Below are positions 11,600 to 23,400 of a DNA stretch of 64,000 nucleotides, piece by piece. A program made the position numbers and the translations under genes. The stretch is taken from contig NC_088307.1 in NCBI RefSeq assembly GCF_032854445.1, forward strand, positions 13,280,017 through 13,344,016, in the 5' to 3' direction. Below the pieces are notes generated by a model. That model did no database searches. It saw only the letters and a list, made by a program, of their open reading frames with translations, and was not told the origin of the DNA. Position 1 is the first letter of the stretch; each line of letters begins with the position of its first letter. This stretch comes from Liolophura sinensis. Lineage: Eukaryota > Mollusca > Polyplacophora > Chitonida > Chitonidae.

Positions 11600-11882
11600 C
11601 GTGTGTCGTGTAGTGATATTTTGTTTATTACTGTTTCAGTGATATCACGACGGTTTGTCCTTTCAACAGGCCGTACCCACGGCCGTCACATTTATAGTGA
11701 TGCATCACTGAAACGCATTACTCTGAAAACGGGCCGACCGGTACTTGGCATATTTCTCTTATACCGAGCGCCAACCGAGCAAGTGCCAAAATTACTGATT
11801 TTTAAGTCACAGACAATGGCTCGATTCGGGGTTGAATCGAGACCCCGCTTACCAGGCAGACGCTCTAACCTCTAGGCCACCG
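11600..11882 (-). repeat. SINE-B-related, tRNA-derived
   Basis: On the minus strand the head reads ggtggcctagaggttagagc (A box) and ggtctcgattcaacccc (B box). The body on plus includes cagtgatatcacgacgg and tgatgcatcactg, shared with the copy at 7735-7920. Confidence 0.65.
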
Positions 11883-11926
11883 TGATAAGTATGACTGATA
11901 TATCTAAGAACTATCAAGAATTGCTG

Positions 11927-12597
11927 TCAGCAATACCTGCGGCAAAATGTTGCTGAGTAAAAACGTTTTGTTAATGGCCTCTTGAGACGATCGGTGATTT
12001 CCGGCAGCTGCCATGTGACCTCGGTCGTATCCCGACCCTCTGTAGTCTTCAAGGTAAGCCCCGTAGTGTTGATGTATAATTTCGTCGTCTGCCCGAAACT
12101 TTGACTTTTTCCGATTCCCTGCGGATTTGGAAAGTCCGTCTGGTGTGAGGTACTCATAAACCCAACAGGGCGTTTTCGTGAAATGGTTGAAGTAAACGAA
12201 GAAGTGGCCTTTGGGCAGATTGGAGCAGAGCTGAGGGTGGTTTTCTTTTTTCTATCGGATTCTGATAGAAATCTGATTTGTTAAATGCTCTGACATTGTC
12301 CACGTCGTCTCCTGCTGCTGTCGGAAATGTCTGATCTTTTCCGTCCCTTTCAAATGTCGTCTGCCAGTCCCTTTTCGTTACTTCCGGCCTGTTAAGTGAC
12401 TTGTCTGACTGGTAACTCTTGTCAGTAGCTTCCCCGTCTGACCAGCCGAACGTCGAGGAATACCGATGTCTTTTACACACGTAACCAAAGCATCGCCAAT
12501 TCAAAGCGCTGGAGTCCTTGCTGATGTTCAAAACTACTCCAGATAGCCGGTGGATGGCCTTATTCCCACAGATGTTACAAATACGACGTAAGAGCAT
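11927..12597 (-). CDS. Two overlapping unrecognised ORFs
   Basis: The first ORF (12597 to 12154, 147 codons) starts at an ATG with an in-frame TAA four codons upstream. It includes ICNICGNKAIHRLSG and WRCFGYVCKRHR. The second (12157 to 11927, 76 codons) overlaps its stop, starts MSTSHQTDFPN and includes TTEVTWQLPEITDRLK. Composition is more protein-like than nearby DNA and no SINE explains it. It could be one gene with a short unseen intron or a single frameshift, or two chance ORFs. The FGYV-type stretch faintly recalls PTB-domain strands, but not enough to name it. TGACG-rich sequence lies just upstream. Confidence 0.3.
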
Positions 12598-12629
12598 TGA
12601 CGAAATTTAGTTCTCACCGCTCTAAGTAC

Positions 12630-13020
12630 ATTAAGTTGACGTTATACTGTGGCCAACGTCAGAAGCAATCACAAAATCATTGTACCATAGAAACGTATAG
12701 TTTCCGCACGTCATTATGACAACACCGTATTGTGACGTTTATGACGTTGTGTGTTGTTCCAACCAGGGTTTACGGTAAAGTTTTGCATTCGGGCGTTAAA
12801 AGCGAACTGAAAAGTGATTTTGAAACTGAAAGTTATCAGAGAAAATACATATGGTGATGATTGTGTTACGTTTTTCTATTATTTTGTGTATACCTGAACG
12901 TTAGATTAAATACATCGCATAAATCTGAACAGTCATGACGTTATGGCTTGATTCCTTTGTATTTAGGAACTTTGTGACGTCACAGCGGCCCTGGTTCATT
13001 CATCTGCCGGTCAATGACGT
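12630..13020. promoter_or_regulatory. Cluster of CRE-like TGACG sites
   Basis: About eight TGACG/CGTCA pentamers in roughly 390 bp, including one full palindromic TGACGTCA at 12975-12982. They sit immediately upstream of the minus-strand ORF starting at 12597. Activity is inference. Confidence 0.35.
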
Positions 13021-13418
13021 AAACAAAACTGGTTTAACGTGGACAACAATAGTTTTGGGGAAGAATAAAAACTTTACCTTCTTTAACCTTTAGCGTTTCC
13101 CGGAAATTCCATCACTTGTAACGCGTGGCTTTAAACAGTTACGAGAAATGCGATTTTGACTTTTATGAAACCGGGCGTACTGTTACATTGGATGATATAT
13201 TGATGTAAAATAAACGAATTTTTCTCCATTACAAGGAGATTTGGATTTTAGCTGATCACCTCGTGAGGCAGTTCGTTTAAGTATTTATTTGATTGGTTAT
13301 CTCAGTAGGCATTTATACACCAACCACGAAAACACCAAAAGAATCTGATAAGGACACCCGCCACCTCCCACACCTCCCCATTCCAATATGGGTTGGTGAT
13401 GGGGCGTAGATTTCTGTA

Positions 13419-13474
13419 CAGAATATTCTTGAGTACGGCGTAAAACACCAATCAAATAAATAAAATAAATAAAT
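13419..13474 (+). repeat. SINE-A, 3' end only
   Basis: Gaatattcttgagtacggcg and taaaacaccaatcaaat followed by an AAATAAA tail. Confidence 0.8.
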
Positions 13475-13683
13475 TTCTGTGCAATGCTATGAAGCCTAAT
13501 CTTAATATGTAAGAAAGTGAAAAATTAATTGCGGACTTACAACATCTCTGCCAAGTTGGTCTGATAACAGCAAATGATGTACTATACTTGTATATAAGTG
13601 GTAGATAAATCAAAAGATGTATCTCAGACGCGCTTTTGATTGTAACTGTTCTAACAAATACTCTTCTACATTAACATCGATGT

Positions 13684-13950
13684 GGGGTCCCCGTGGCTCA
13701 GTTGTTTGGCGCGCTAGCGCAGCGTAATGACCGAGAAACCTTGTTGTGAGTTCAAGTCCAGCTCATGCCGGCTTCCTCTCCGGACGTACGCGGGAAGGTC
13801 TGTCAGCAACCTGCGGATGGTCGAGGGATTCCCCCGGGCTCTATCCGGTTTCCTCCCACCATAATGCTGGCCGCCGTCGTTTAAGTGAAATATTCTTGAG
13901 TACGGCGTAAAACACCAATCAAACAAACAAGTAAATAAATAAATCAATCA
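13684..13950 (+). repeat. SINE-A, full length
   Basis: tRNA-like head with A box (gtggctcagttgtttgg) and B box (gtgagttcaagtccagc). Body: ctctccggacgtacg, cagcaacctgcggatgg, accataatgctggccgcc. 3' core: gtgaaatattcttgagtacg, ending in an AAATAAAT/AATC tail. A good reference copy for the family. Confidence 0.95.
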
Positions 13951-15680
13951 ATAGATCAACATCGATGTGATTGATCTCATACGCAAGCTAATACTGTGCA
14001 TTCAAGTGCGCACTACGTATGCCTGGGATATCTAGATATTTAGCCTGAATTTTGACCGACCTCTATTTGTAGTTTGAATATACATTAGGAGAAGCTTTTA
14101 TCAAAATCTATTAATAGTCTATACTGTACTCATTCGCCTTTACTGAATGCCAGCGTCAAATAGTAATATACAGGGTTGTTTTTAGTCATACTTCCTCAGG
14201 CGGCGGAACATGGGGTACTGGGGTGGGTGGGTGCTGTATAACTCTCAGCTGTCTCAACTGTTTAATGGCGAGTAATGGCGAGTAACGGCAGTCCTTCCTT
14301 GTTCAACTTGTGGAAAAGCAGACATAAAGTCTTTGTACATATGTATCCATAGCATCATCAGGGGGACATCTCTTTGAGTCTTATCAACAACTAAAATCTT
14401 GAATTCTCGCGAAAATAATTTCGAAATTTTATCACAAAAACTCACATACCTGTCCAAAATTTAAACAGTATTCAATATTTTATTATTAAGCCAAAGTTAC
14501 TTATTTGTCTACACCAAAAATAAACCCGCTGACAGCAAGAAAAGATTTCACACCATAAAATACACAGAACTGTATTAAAAGCGGAAGTTAAAATAACATC
14601 CTAATTCCGGCCTGTAAAGGCGATTCTACTACTTATTATTATTATTATTATTATTAGTATTACTATTATTACTATTAGGTTGCGCTTCCGTAATGACTTC
14701 CCTAACGGCGTCCATGCCAGCGCCTGACTGTCGATGATGACAGCCCCAAAATGGCGGTATTTCCTGATGACAGATAAGTAAAATTGTAGGAGGGTGTGAA
14801 GAAGAAAATAGGCCTACTACAATTGGCCGTAAATCAGACCTCAGTTTGACAATGATGTCAGATTTAAACGATTATGCTCGTCCTAAAAGCCACTGAGAAC
14901 TTTATGAAAATCGAAAAAAAATCACGACTGACTTGTATTCATAACTCAATACTTTTCTTTTCTGAAAACACTTTTGCAGTCTATCAGAATGTAGACTGAC
15001 GAAACGACAATGCACATGCGCATATCACTAGAGAAACATTATCAGAACTTGTGTGCAACAAATGCGTCATTTCAGCTTGGCATAGTTGGCATAGTTCTCA
15101 CGTAAAAATGTATCAGATTAATAACGAGTCCTACAAAAAAAACAAAATGGCGGATGGAAATATCCGAGGTACTATCAGCACACTGATATGAATTACCCTG
15201 CTGTAGGCTGGATACACAATACACTTAAAGTCGCAAACTATTTTTTTGATTCTGCATTTATTTAGTAATGTTTTAAAAAGTGGTGTCAGATGGCCTGGAA
15301 CCTAGTTTCTGAGCGTAGTGTTTATTTTACGTGATGCTAGTACTCCGATTTCAAGCAAAGTCATAGACGAAGGTCCTACTGCTAACTATGGCGTTAGGGT
15401 CAAAATATAGGTGAAGTGTTGACGTCACAGTTCATGCTGTCTACTATAAACCCCATTTAAAGTAAAATTATCTAAAACCTAATTTAACTGACAGTAGTAT
15501 CAGCAGATTCTCTAAAGTATTTGTTCTAGGCCTGTTTTTTCTATTCATCTATTTATTTGACTCTCAGCACTGCTAACCAATTAGCCTCGGAGATCCCGGG
15601 TGGGTATTTTAATTCAAGTTAGTCTACATAAATAATACATAGGCCTATTTACCTATGTAATCTTTATTTATTTATGCATG
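13951..15680. other. Intergenic; (TTA)n tract, no gene seen
   Basis: Contains a TTA/ATT microsatellite at 14632-14678. No coding stretch could be supported. Confidence 0.45.
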
Positions 15681-15758
15681 AAATATTTATTTATTTGATT
15701 TGGTGTTTAACGCCGTACATAGACATGTTTCACTTATAAATGGAGGAAACCAGAGTAA
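15681..15758 (-). repeat. SINE-A fragment, left arm of an inverted pair
   Basis: Tttatttgatttggtgttta, cgccgtacat, tttcacttata and ggaggaaaccagag; faces the plus-strand copy at 15870-16066. Confidence 0.75.
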
Positions 15759-15869
15759 AGCACTGCCATAATCAGGTACATGACAAACCTCCTGACTTCC
15801 ATATACATTCTATACGTGCACCTCCGCACCAAATCACAACATCTTACAACGTCGCTATTAAACACTGCA

Positions 15870-16033
15870 CGTTCCTCTCCGGCCGTAAGTGGAAAGGTCT
15901 CACAGCAATCTGCGGATGGTCGTGGGTTTCCCCCGGGCTCTGCTCGGCTTCCTCCCACCATAATGCTGGCTGGCGTCATATAAGTGAAATATTCTTGAGT
16001 GTGGTGTAAAACACCAATCAATGAAACAACCAA

Positions 16034-16064
<31 letters not shown>

Positions 16065-16066
16065 AT
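15870..16066 (+). repeat. SINE-A, 5'-truncated, long tail
   Basis: Cctctccggccgtaag, ttcccccgggctctgctcgg, gtgaaatattcttgagtg and an uninterrupted (AAAT)n tail of about 35 bp. Confidence 0.9.
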
Positions 16067-16548
16067 CGTGCTTCGTCATACCCTGCCGTCAGTGATTGAA
16101 CATACATCTAGAGAAAGATTACATGTACTTTGCAGTTTTCTGTTACATCAGGTCAGTTACAGGTATAAGGTCACTTCAGAGAGCTGTTGACATAGATGGT
16201 GTGGACATGTTTATTTCATCGCACGTGTACGTGTAGGTATACGTGTATATCCACTGAACCGCACGACCTCAACATACTTTAGTATCCCACCTGTCCATAG
16301 TTGCCTCTAGCTGACGACGAAGAAACATATTAACGGGAGACGTGAAATGTGTATGCCTTTCATTCCTTTTCATTGTATACAGACAGACAGAATTTGGTAA
16401 GCAAATGCAGTGATGTTGCTTGCAATTTATGAGACTCCGCTAATCTAGAATTACGCAAAATGTAACCTTCCTCTAGATGCATGTTCAATCACTGGCGGCA
16501 AGGTATGACGAAGCATGCTTTTGGAACATCACATGCACACATGCAGTG

Positions 16549-16764
16549 TTTATTTATTCATTTATTTATTTATTTGATTGGTTATTTACGCCGTACTCAA
16601 GAAGATTTCACTTATACGCCGAGCATTATGGGGGCAGGAAACCGGTCACAGCCTGGGGGAAACCCACGGCCGTCTGTCAGTTGCTGAGAGACCTTTCCAT
16701 CTTCCCACAGGCTTCTGATCATTGCCCAGCGCTGGCACACTAACCAATCGGCGATGGAGATCCC
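16549..16764 (-). repeat. SINE-A, diverged
   Basis: (TTTA)n tail, ttacgccgtactcaagaaga, cacagcctgggggaaacc and a head remnant (cactaaccaatcggcgatgg). Confidence 0.8.
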
Positions 16765-19700
16765 TTCGAAACACTGTGTTGTCATCTTAACAAACACAAA
16801 CCTATACATAAGCGAAGCAAAGCGATCAGGCCTGAAAGAAGCTTTTAGTCCACCAACAAAACCCGACATAATTGCTCTGCGCAACTATTAATTTGTTTTA
16901 TGGCCAGCTCTGACGAATATTTTAAATCTTACAGCGCGGATTAAATGCTTAAATGGGTGTTGTAAACTTGCAGACGGTGTTTGGTGAAGGCAATGTATGC
17001 TTGCGCATGCAGATATTAAAGAAAGAACATGGTCGGCTACCAGCATCGAATACGTATCATGCACTCCGAATAAAGACCATATATGGATTTGAAAGAAGTA
17101 AACACTGGTGCAAAATAATTTTTCTTTTATCTTAAACGGAATAATTCTGCTAAGACATCGGGTCATTTGAATAAGAGCCGATGAGTATTGCGCCTGTTTG
17201 AAGGTATGCAGCAATCGAGTTAGACGTAATAAAAGGCAGTGAAGTTGTGGTATGAAAGATGACATAAACACTTTTGTCGACAGAACTTCAGTTTATCTTT
17301 AAAAGGAATTACCCTGGTAAGACATGGGTTTATTTAAATAGGAACATGAACAAATTGATTGGATCTGATTGAAACTGTTAACCAATCAAACTCCACGTCA
17401 TACGCAGGTCCGATAGGAAACATAACTACGCATATGCGTCAAGTCCAGAAATAAAGCAGTTGAGAAGCGCACAACAACAACGTCGACAGTTTGTTGTCAG
17501 TAACCGTATATGGACATCTTCATATCTCGGTGTGATTATATAAACACAGGTGAAATAAGGGCGGTAGTGATATTCTATCTATATAGGTCTGTCTTCATGT
17601 ATGTTTGTCCTCCATAAGTGTACATCCAGACACATCGGCAACAGGTCACGTCTTAGATTTAATGCAAGCACTCCACTGAATTTTTTTTTTATTCAGTAAA
17701 ATTTATGCTGTGAAAAACCGGACTGGAGGACGATAATTTAAATAACACGAAATTCTAAACAAAGACTATTACAAGTGGAAGTAAAAAAATTATGAATGTC
17801 TACCTTATATCAAAAAGAAACAATTTTTGTGACTTTCGCAGCCCCTAACCCAGGATTTGTCACCAAGCGATTCTAAATTGGTTCAAAAGTTGTTTATCTG
17901 ACGTTACATTTAATCAAATAAACCCAATTAAAGGGATGACGAATTAAGACTGATATAACTATTCAGTATAGACACTGTCGAAAAATAACATACACTCTAA
18001 AATTACTCTTATAATATTTGGTGTGAAAAGCTGTTATCCAGGTTACACTAATTAACACAATAATTTCCGTATATATTCATATAAAGAAAATTATAAACCG
18101 AAATCGTAAACTGTCAAAAATACTCAAAACAATTACATGTAATACCTCTGGTTAAAACACTTTTAAACTAACAGCTCAGAGGACGCATTCCTGTAAATTA
18201 TGAAAAAAATGCTTTTACATTTCTCCGAAAAGTAGCAGCGTGCCATGGCTGAAAATTTAAAGCATTGTATCACTCACCATATCGTCGAAATAAAAGTGAT
18301 CACACTGGTTTCAAAAGAGGATTAGGGACTCTTGTTATACATGTACGTACAGTTTCTCAAAGCTCGTCTTTTCATCTCCTCGCCACGTGAGGTGTGGGTC
18401 CAATCCCAGCTTCTGGCAGATATAGTTTCGAGATTCTCCTTTCTCAACGCTCATAAGGGTTACAAGAGATGCTTATGCAGCTTCAATCTCCCCACCCGCA
18501 AAAAATCTTCCTTTAAATACGTCACCTGAGTGATTGGTGGGTTTGCATATTCGTCAACCTAGCGGGTTAATTCGTGCCTGATTTCAGATTAATTCGCTAA
18601 CTGAAATGGAATAATCCGTTAGATCGATAAAAATGTGATCCGTCATCACCCATCAGCGAATTTAACGGAAGATGTTTTTGAGAATACATGTAATTCACTG
18701 GAGATCACTAGCTTGAAAATCTATGGTTTACTCTGGTTACTACAACTTCGTCTGCCAATCAAATTAGCCCCCATCGAAATATTGTTTTCATCAATCCCTC
18801 AAAACCAACCATAAGCCTCAGCGCCGTCAGTTAAATGCGCAATGCTTGAACACGGCGTAAAACACCAATGGAAGCCAGAAATGAGTTTGCTAAAATTTTG
18901 AATTCAAATATGAATCCGTATGAAATATGCGATACATGATATTAATCATAATTTGAATCCCGTGCATATCAGCTGTATGTTGATATTGGACGATTGTATT
19001 TAGATGGTAATTATTATCTAGCCTCTAAATTTAATGTACGGTTAAGCTCATACATTACAAAGTCATGCAATATACAAGTACAAGATCAGATTTCCTCAGA
19101 AGTTAATACACTGTTAATTTATCAACAGAAGTATTTTCAGCAGACAAAAGAAGCCATGTACATATCGGCTTTCGTCAAGGAGAAGCACTTTGACCCTTAA
19201 ACTAAGTTGACTGTATCACCCTCCCAGTGACAAGTCCCGTGACGAACTGTTTACATGTCCTTATTTGGCCAGCCGATCCACCTAAACCTAGCGATCTCTA
19301 AGAAGGCCCCAAGTTCACATAACAATTGATTCAACGGGTACGTCAGTCGTACCACTGTGTGCATTGGTTTGAAAAAATGTAGCTATAACGCTGACCGTGC
19401 GTGCATGCCCTTATAAGGCGCATCAACCGAGCAACCCATGGACCGGGCATGAAGTACTACTGTTGAGCAGGTTTGGCGTTCCCATGTAGGTCATATGTAC
19501 ATTGTGGTGTCATACACTAAAAACAAACCGTTCGGCAGTCATTGGTTTTTACTTGCTGGGTGTGCCCTCGGGACAACATCTACATCTTATACAAGGGGGC
19601 CATCAAACTGCTGGGGTAGATTTCCCTACCCAAAGAGTCTTCTCACGTTGAAAAAGAAGATCACTGGTTACTAAGAAGGCTTTGTTGTCTTTTCAGCTGT

Positions 19701-19867
19701 TTCCAGAAGCACGAAGTTGTTTGAAGAAACTTTTAATCATTTAAAAATTTAATAATATTCGACAGTATATGAAAAAACGGATGTGCCTGATGAACTTTTG
19801 CCGGATTTGAACTTTTGGAAATAAATATCAACAAATCAGGAAACAGCCAAAAGAAAGGTATTTTGAA
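16765..19867. other. Intergenic upstream of the NRF-6-like gene
   Basis: No supported gene. A diverged direct repeat of about 45 bp lies at 17132 and 17297 (gtaagacat..catttgaata type). A degraded SINE-A 3' end sits at 18798-18870. The promoter of the gene at 19868 should lie near here, but I see no clear TATA box. Confidence 0.4.
18798..18870 (+). repeat. SINE-A 3' end, degraded
   Basis: Gcttgaacacggcgtaaaac and accaatgg after a worn ccataagcctcagcgccgtc. Confidence 0.45.
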
Positions 19868-20474
19868 ATGGCCAAAATGTCATCCTCATGGCTGTTAATG
19901 GTTTTTGTTATTCTCGCACTGGCACTGATGAATACAGAGGGCGCTACCAATTCCACAGTTCCATCACCAACAGCTGATGTTAGCCGAAACACAACAAAAA
20001 ACGTCCTAGACGGCTTCTTCCAAAACCTACTGAAAATGATTGAAGCACAAAATAGGACAACAAATCGGTCCCCTAACAATATCACCAAAAGACTGGACAA
20101 TTTCTTGACAAATCTCGACGTCCCTAAAATGATATCTGACATCTTTTTGAAGCCAAACAGCGGGAATCCTAATGCGTTTAACGACATCTTGGAAAGATTG
20201 CTTCCAAACGTTTCTTTGCCCGACTGGTCGACTTCTTCGAAGATGGACATCTTAGATATGTATCGAGCCATAACCGGACTGTTTGCCCCTCAAAATGCCA
20301 CAGGATTGGGAGCAATGGTATCAAGGCTGATGCCTTTCGTGAAGCTGTACACCCCGACTCTGATGGCGTGGGTAACCCATGGCTTACAAGGGATGAATAT
20401 ATCGGAACCCTGCACGCAACACACCACAGCGATTCTCTCTGGAATACTAGAAGGGAAATTGTGGGCCCTGCAAT
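19868..20474 (+). CDS. NRF-6-like exon 1
   Basis: Starts at ATG 19868 (alternative ATG 19877, same frame). The signal peptide core is LLMVFVILALALM. Several NxS/T sites (NSTV, NRTT, NITK, NVSL, NATG, NISE) fit an extracellular or luminal location. It ends ..GKLWALQ plus one base at donor caat|gtaaga. Confidence 0.9.
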
Positions 20475-23400
20475 GTAAGAATGATTTTACTATCTCTAAA
20501 GCATGTCTATCCTCGCACCACACACAGTGCCACATTATTTTTTTTAATAACATTTCCATATTATCTATAGAAATCATCGAAATCTTGAAATATCACAGTT
20601 TGCTGATATGAGTTGTAACGTTTCAGTGACATTTAGTGTGTTCGTCGTTGAAGATTGTTTACAGGAATTTAAAAGAGTCTCGCTTTATAGGAAAAGGAAT
20701 TAGTCAGAGAGTTTTGACATATTCTTGATATAATGAAAAAGTGATAGGTTTTATGTCTACTCTACTGCTGTCATACCTTTTTTCTTTGGTACTAGTATGT
20801 AACAGTTGGGATAGCATTTTATACAGGGTAAAAAAAAATGCCAGTTTAACAATAGTATCTGCATTCCGAATACCCACAAACGAAGGATTCCGTTATATAA
20901 AGCATTTATTCATGGTCATAGTTAGGAAGAAATGCTATGATTGCATTTAAATTGCATTTAAAAAACATACCGTTAGTTCAGAGACGACCGTGCTAGTAGA
21001 AGACAGTAATAAACGGACGAAACAAATATGAGACAGGAGGAATAACTTTTGCGTTAGTCCCCGATAATAACTTGAAAAAGAACCCATAAAAACAAACACT
21101 AATTATGGTGAAAGACTTTATGTTTCTGTATAAATTTAAATACGAGCGGTTTTTAATTATGATATTTAATAAGTTTTACAAGCATTTCTTGTTTATTTGC
21201 TTGTAAAAAACATCCTTGTGGATGCTTCAGTAGGCGAACCTATGCATAGTAAGGGACATTAACTCCATTACCAAAATGTTTAGATATCCAAAATCGTAAA
21301 GTAAACGACGGCTTCGGTGGCGTTATGATTAGAGCGCCCGCCTCGAAGTCGGATGGTTTTAAAAATAGTGCATATACTTGTTGCTCCATAGCTAAGCACC
21401 TTGCACTGATAGCTTAGGACATATAGGACAATGTCACAGTAATAGTGACGAAAGAAATTTCATCCCACAAATTTACGATAAATTGTCGCCTTGTGAAATC
21501 GGACCCAGGACTGTTTGGCCTGGTGTCAGTGGAATGTGATTTGATGGGGCCTCATGTCTGATGTCTTTGGCTTGACACTTCATCGACGGCAGTGCCTTGG
21601 CGATATGGACGTCTGTAACATACCCAATGAATCATCGTCGTCATGTGATTAAAAATTGCTAAGTACGACGTTACACCAAAAGTATACATACACCACTAAG
21701 TAAACTGAGTTAAATCAAGTTAACTGGCCACCGGATAAATGAAAGTGTGTAGCTCTATATGGCACGGTCGTCTGAGCAGTGAGGTTGGCGGCTGAAATCT
21801 ACACCCGAAGCTTTGTTAGTTAGTAGCCGAAAGGTTATTTTCGGGCGCGTCGGTGCCAGTGTCACAAGCACACTTCAGACATCTGTAAAAAAAAATAAAC
21901 CAAAATTCTCCAATTTCGACATTCAATTCGACATTTTCTTCTAAGGCACATAGCCCGTGAATAATTTCCAGATCGAATACAGATTTAGCTATTTCAGTCG
22001 CCCTTTTATTGCAACTATTGTTGGTGATACCAATAAAAATGTAAATTCACAGCAGTCTCTCATGAATGCGCTCGCTGTGAGTTCAAGCCCAGCTCATGCT
22101 GGCTTCCTCTCCGGCCGTATATGGGAAGGTCTGACAGCAACCTGTGAATGGTCGTGGGTTTCTGCCGGTTTCCACCGACCATAATGCTGGCCGCCGTCGT
22201 ATAAGTGAAATATTCTTGAGTACGGCGTAAAACACCAGTCAAATAAATAAAATGAATAAAGTCAGTGAGATATAGCTCTGCATGTTATAATTTTAAAATC
22301 CGGATATATCAGTGCTCGAGATTAGTATAATAAGGTATTTAGTCATCCTTTCCTTGTGACTGTTCATATGCACAGGGCGGTGATATTTGAAAATGTGTAA
22401 TGTTTATACCGTCACTTAACCCAGTTACTCTTCAGCCTGAATAAACCGTCCAAAACACAAGCAGGTACATGCACTCACGATAAAAGCGCTCTGCAGACCT
22501 ATTTCTGTCATGATTCATCTGATTAATGAAATCTAACCTGCTAAAAATTGTTTACTTTTCACATGGCGTGATTCACGTGGTACAAGATATCTAACCATGT
22601 TGACCAATCAAATTCCGACGTTGCTGAGATACGCTGCTGAGATTGAATACTATATCATTGGAATAGTGCAGATTGGAAGCTTAGTTATACACGTGTCGGA
22701 TGTGACCCTTTGCTAGCTCATTGCATTGAATCGTTGTTGTTGTCAAACAGGTAGCAAAACCACCAAAGAACAACAGGAAACTATACATATTAAGATATTA
22801 GGATGGATTCCAGAAAAGAGAAGCAGTAAACAGTTTCCATTGATGATGGAAAGATGTATAAAATGTGTTAAGCGAATGAATTAAAACAGTATCCAAATCG
22901 TACAGCATACTAGTTTACAAGTATAAGCCCCATAATTAAAATATGTATCCAAACCTCGAAGCAGACATTCGAATACCAGCCCTCAACCAATATTTTAAGT
23001 TCTAGGTCGCAAGGCCAATTCCCAAAACGACGTATAACACAAACCACCAAAGAGGTAAGAAAGTTCATAAAGTAAAACGGAATCTGGCAAAGAGAAACGG
23101 TCAACAGTTTTCATTCATGTTGAAAAGACGCTAGGTTTGTTCTAGTCGACTGAGTGAAATCAGCATTCAAATCGTGTACTATTCTGGAAAATAAGTTGTC
23201 GATAACAAAATATATATCTCACTCTTAATGTGACGATCTAAACGATGAATATACAACCTCTAGCCCCCAGTTAAGCTAAATGAGACCCAATCATGCAGTA
23301 GAGTGTAAACTTTAATAAACCTTGATGTGCAGGGCTGGGTAGTAAGCAATATCACATTAAGAAGTGGCCACTTCTAAAATGGGAGGATTTACCACCAAAA

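Noticed and set aside
13714-13947. Many ORFs reading DGGQHYGGRKP.. or PAHAGFLSGR..
   Set aside because: These are translations of the SINE-A body on either strand and recur at each copy.
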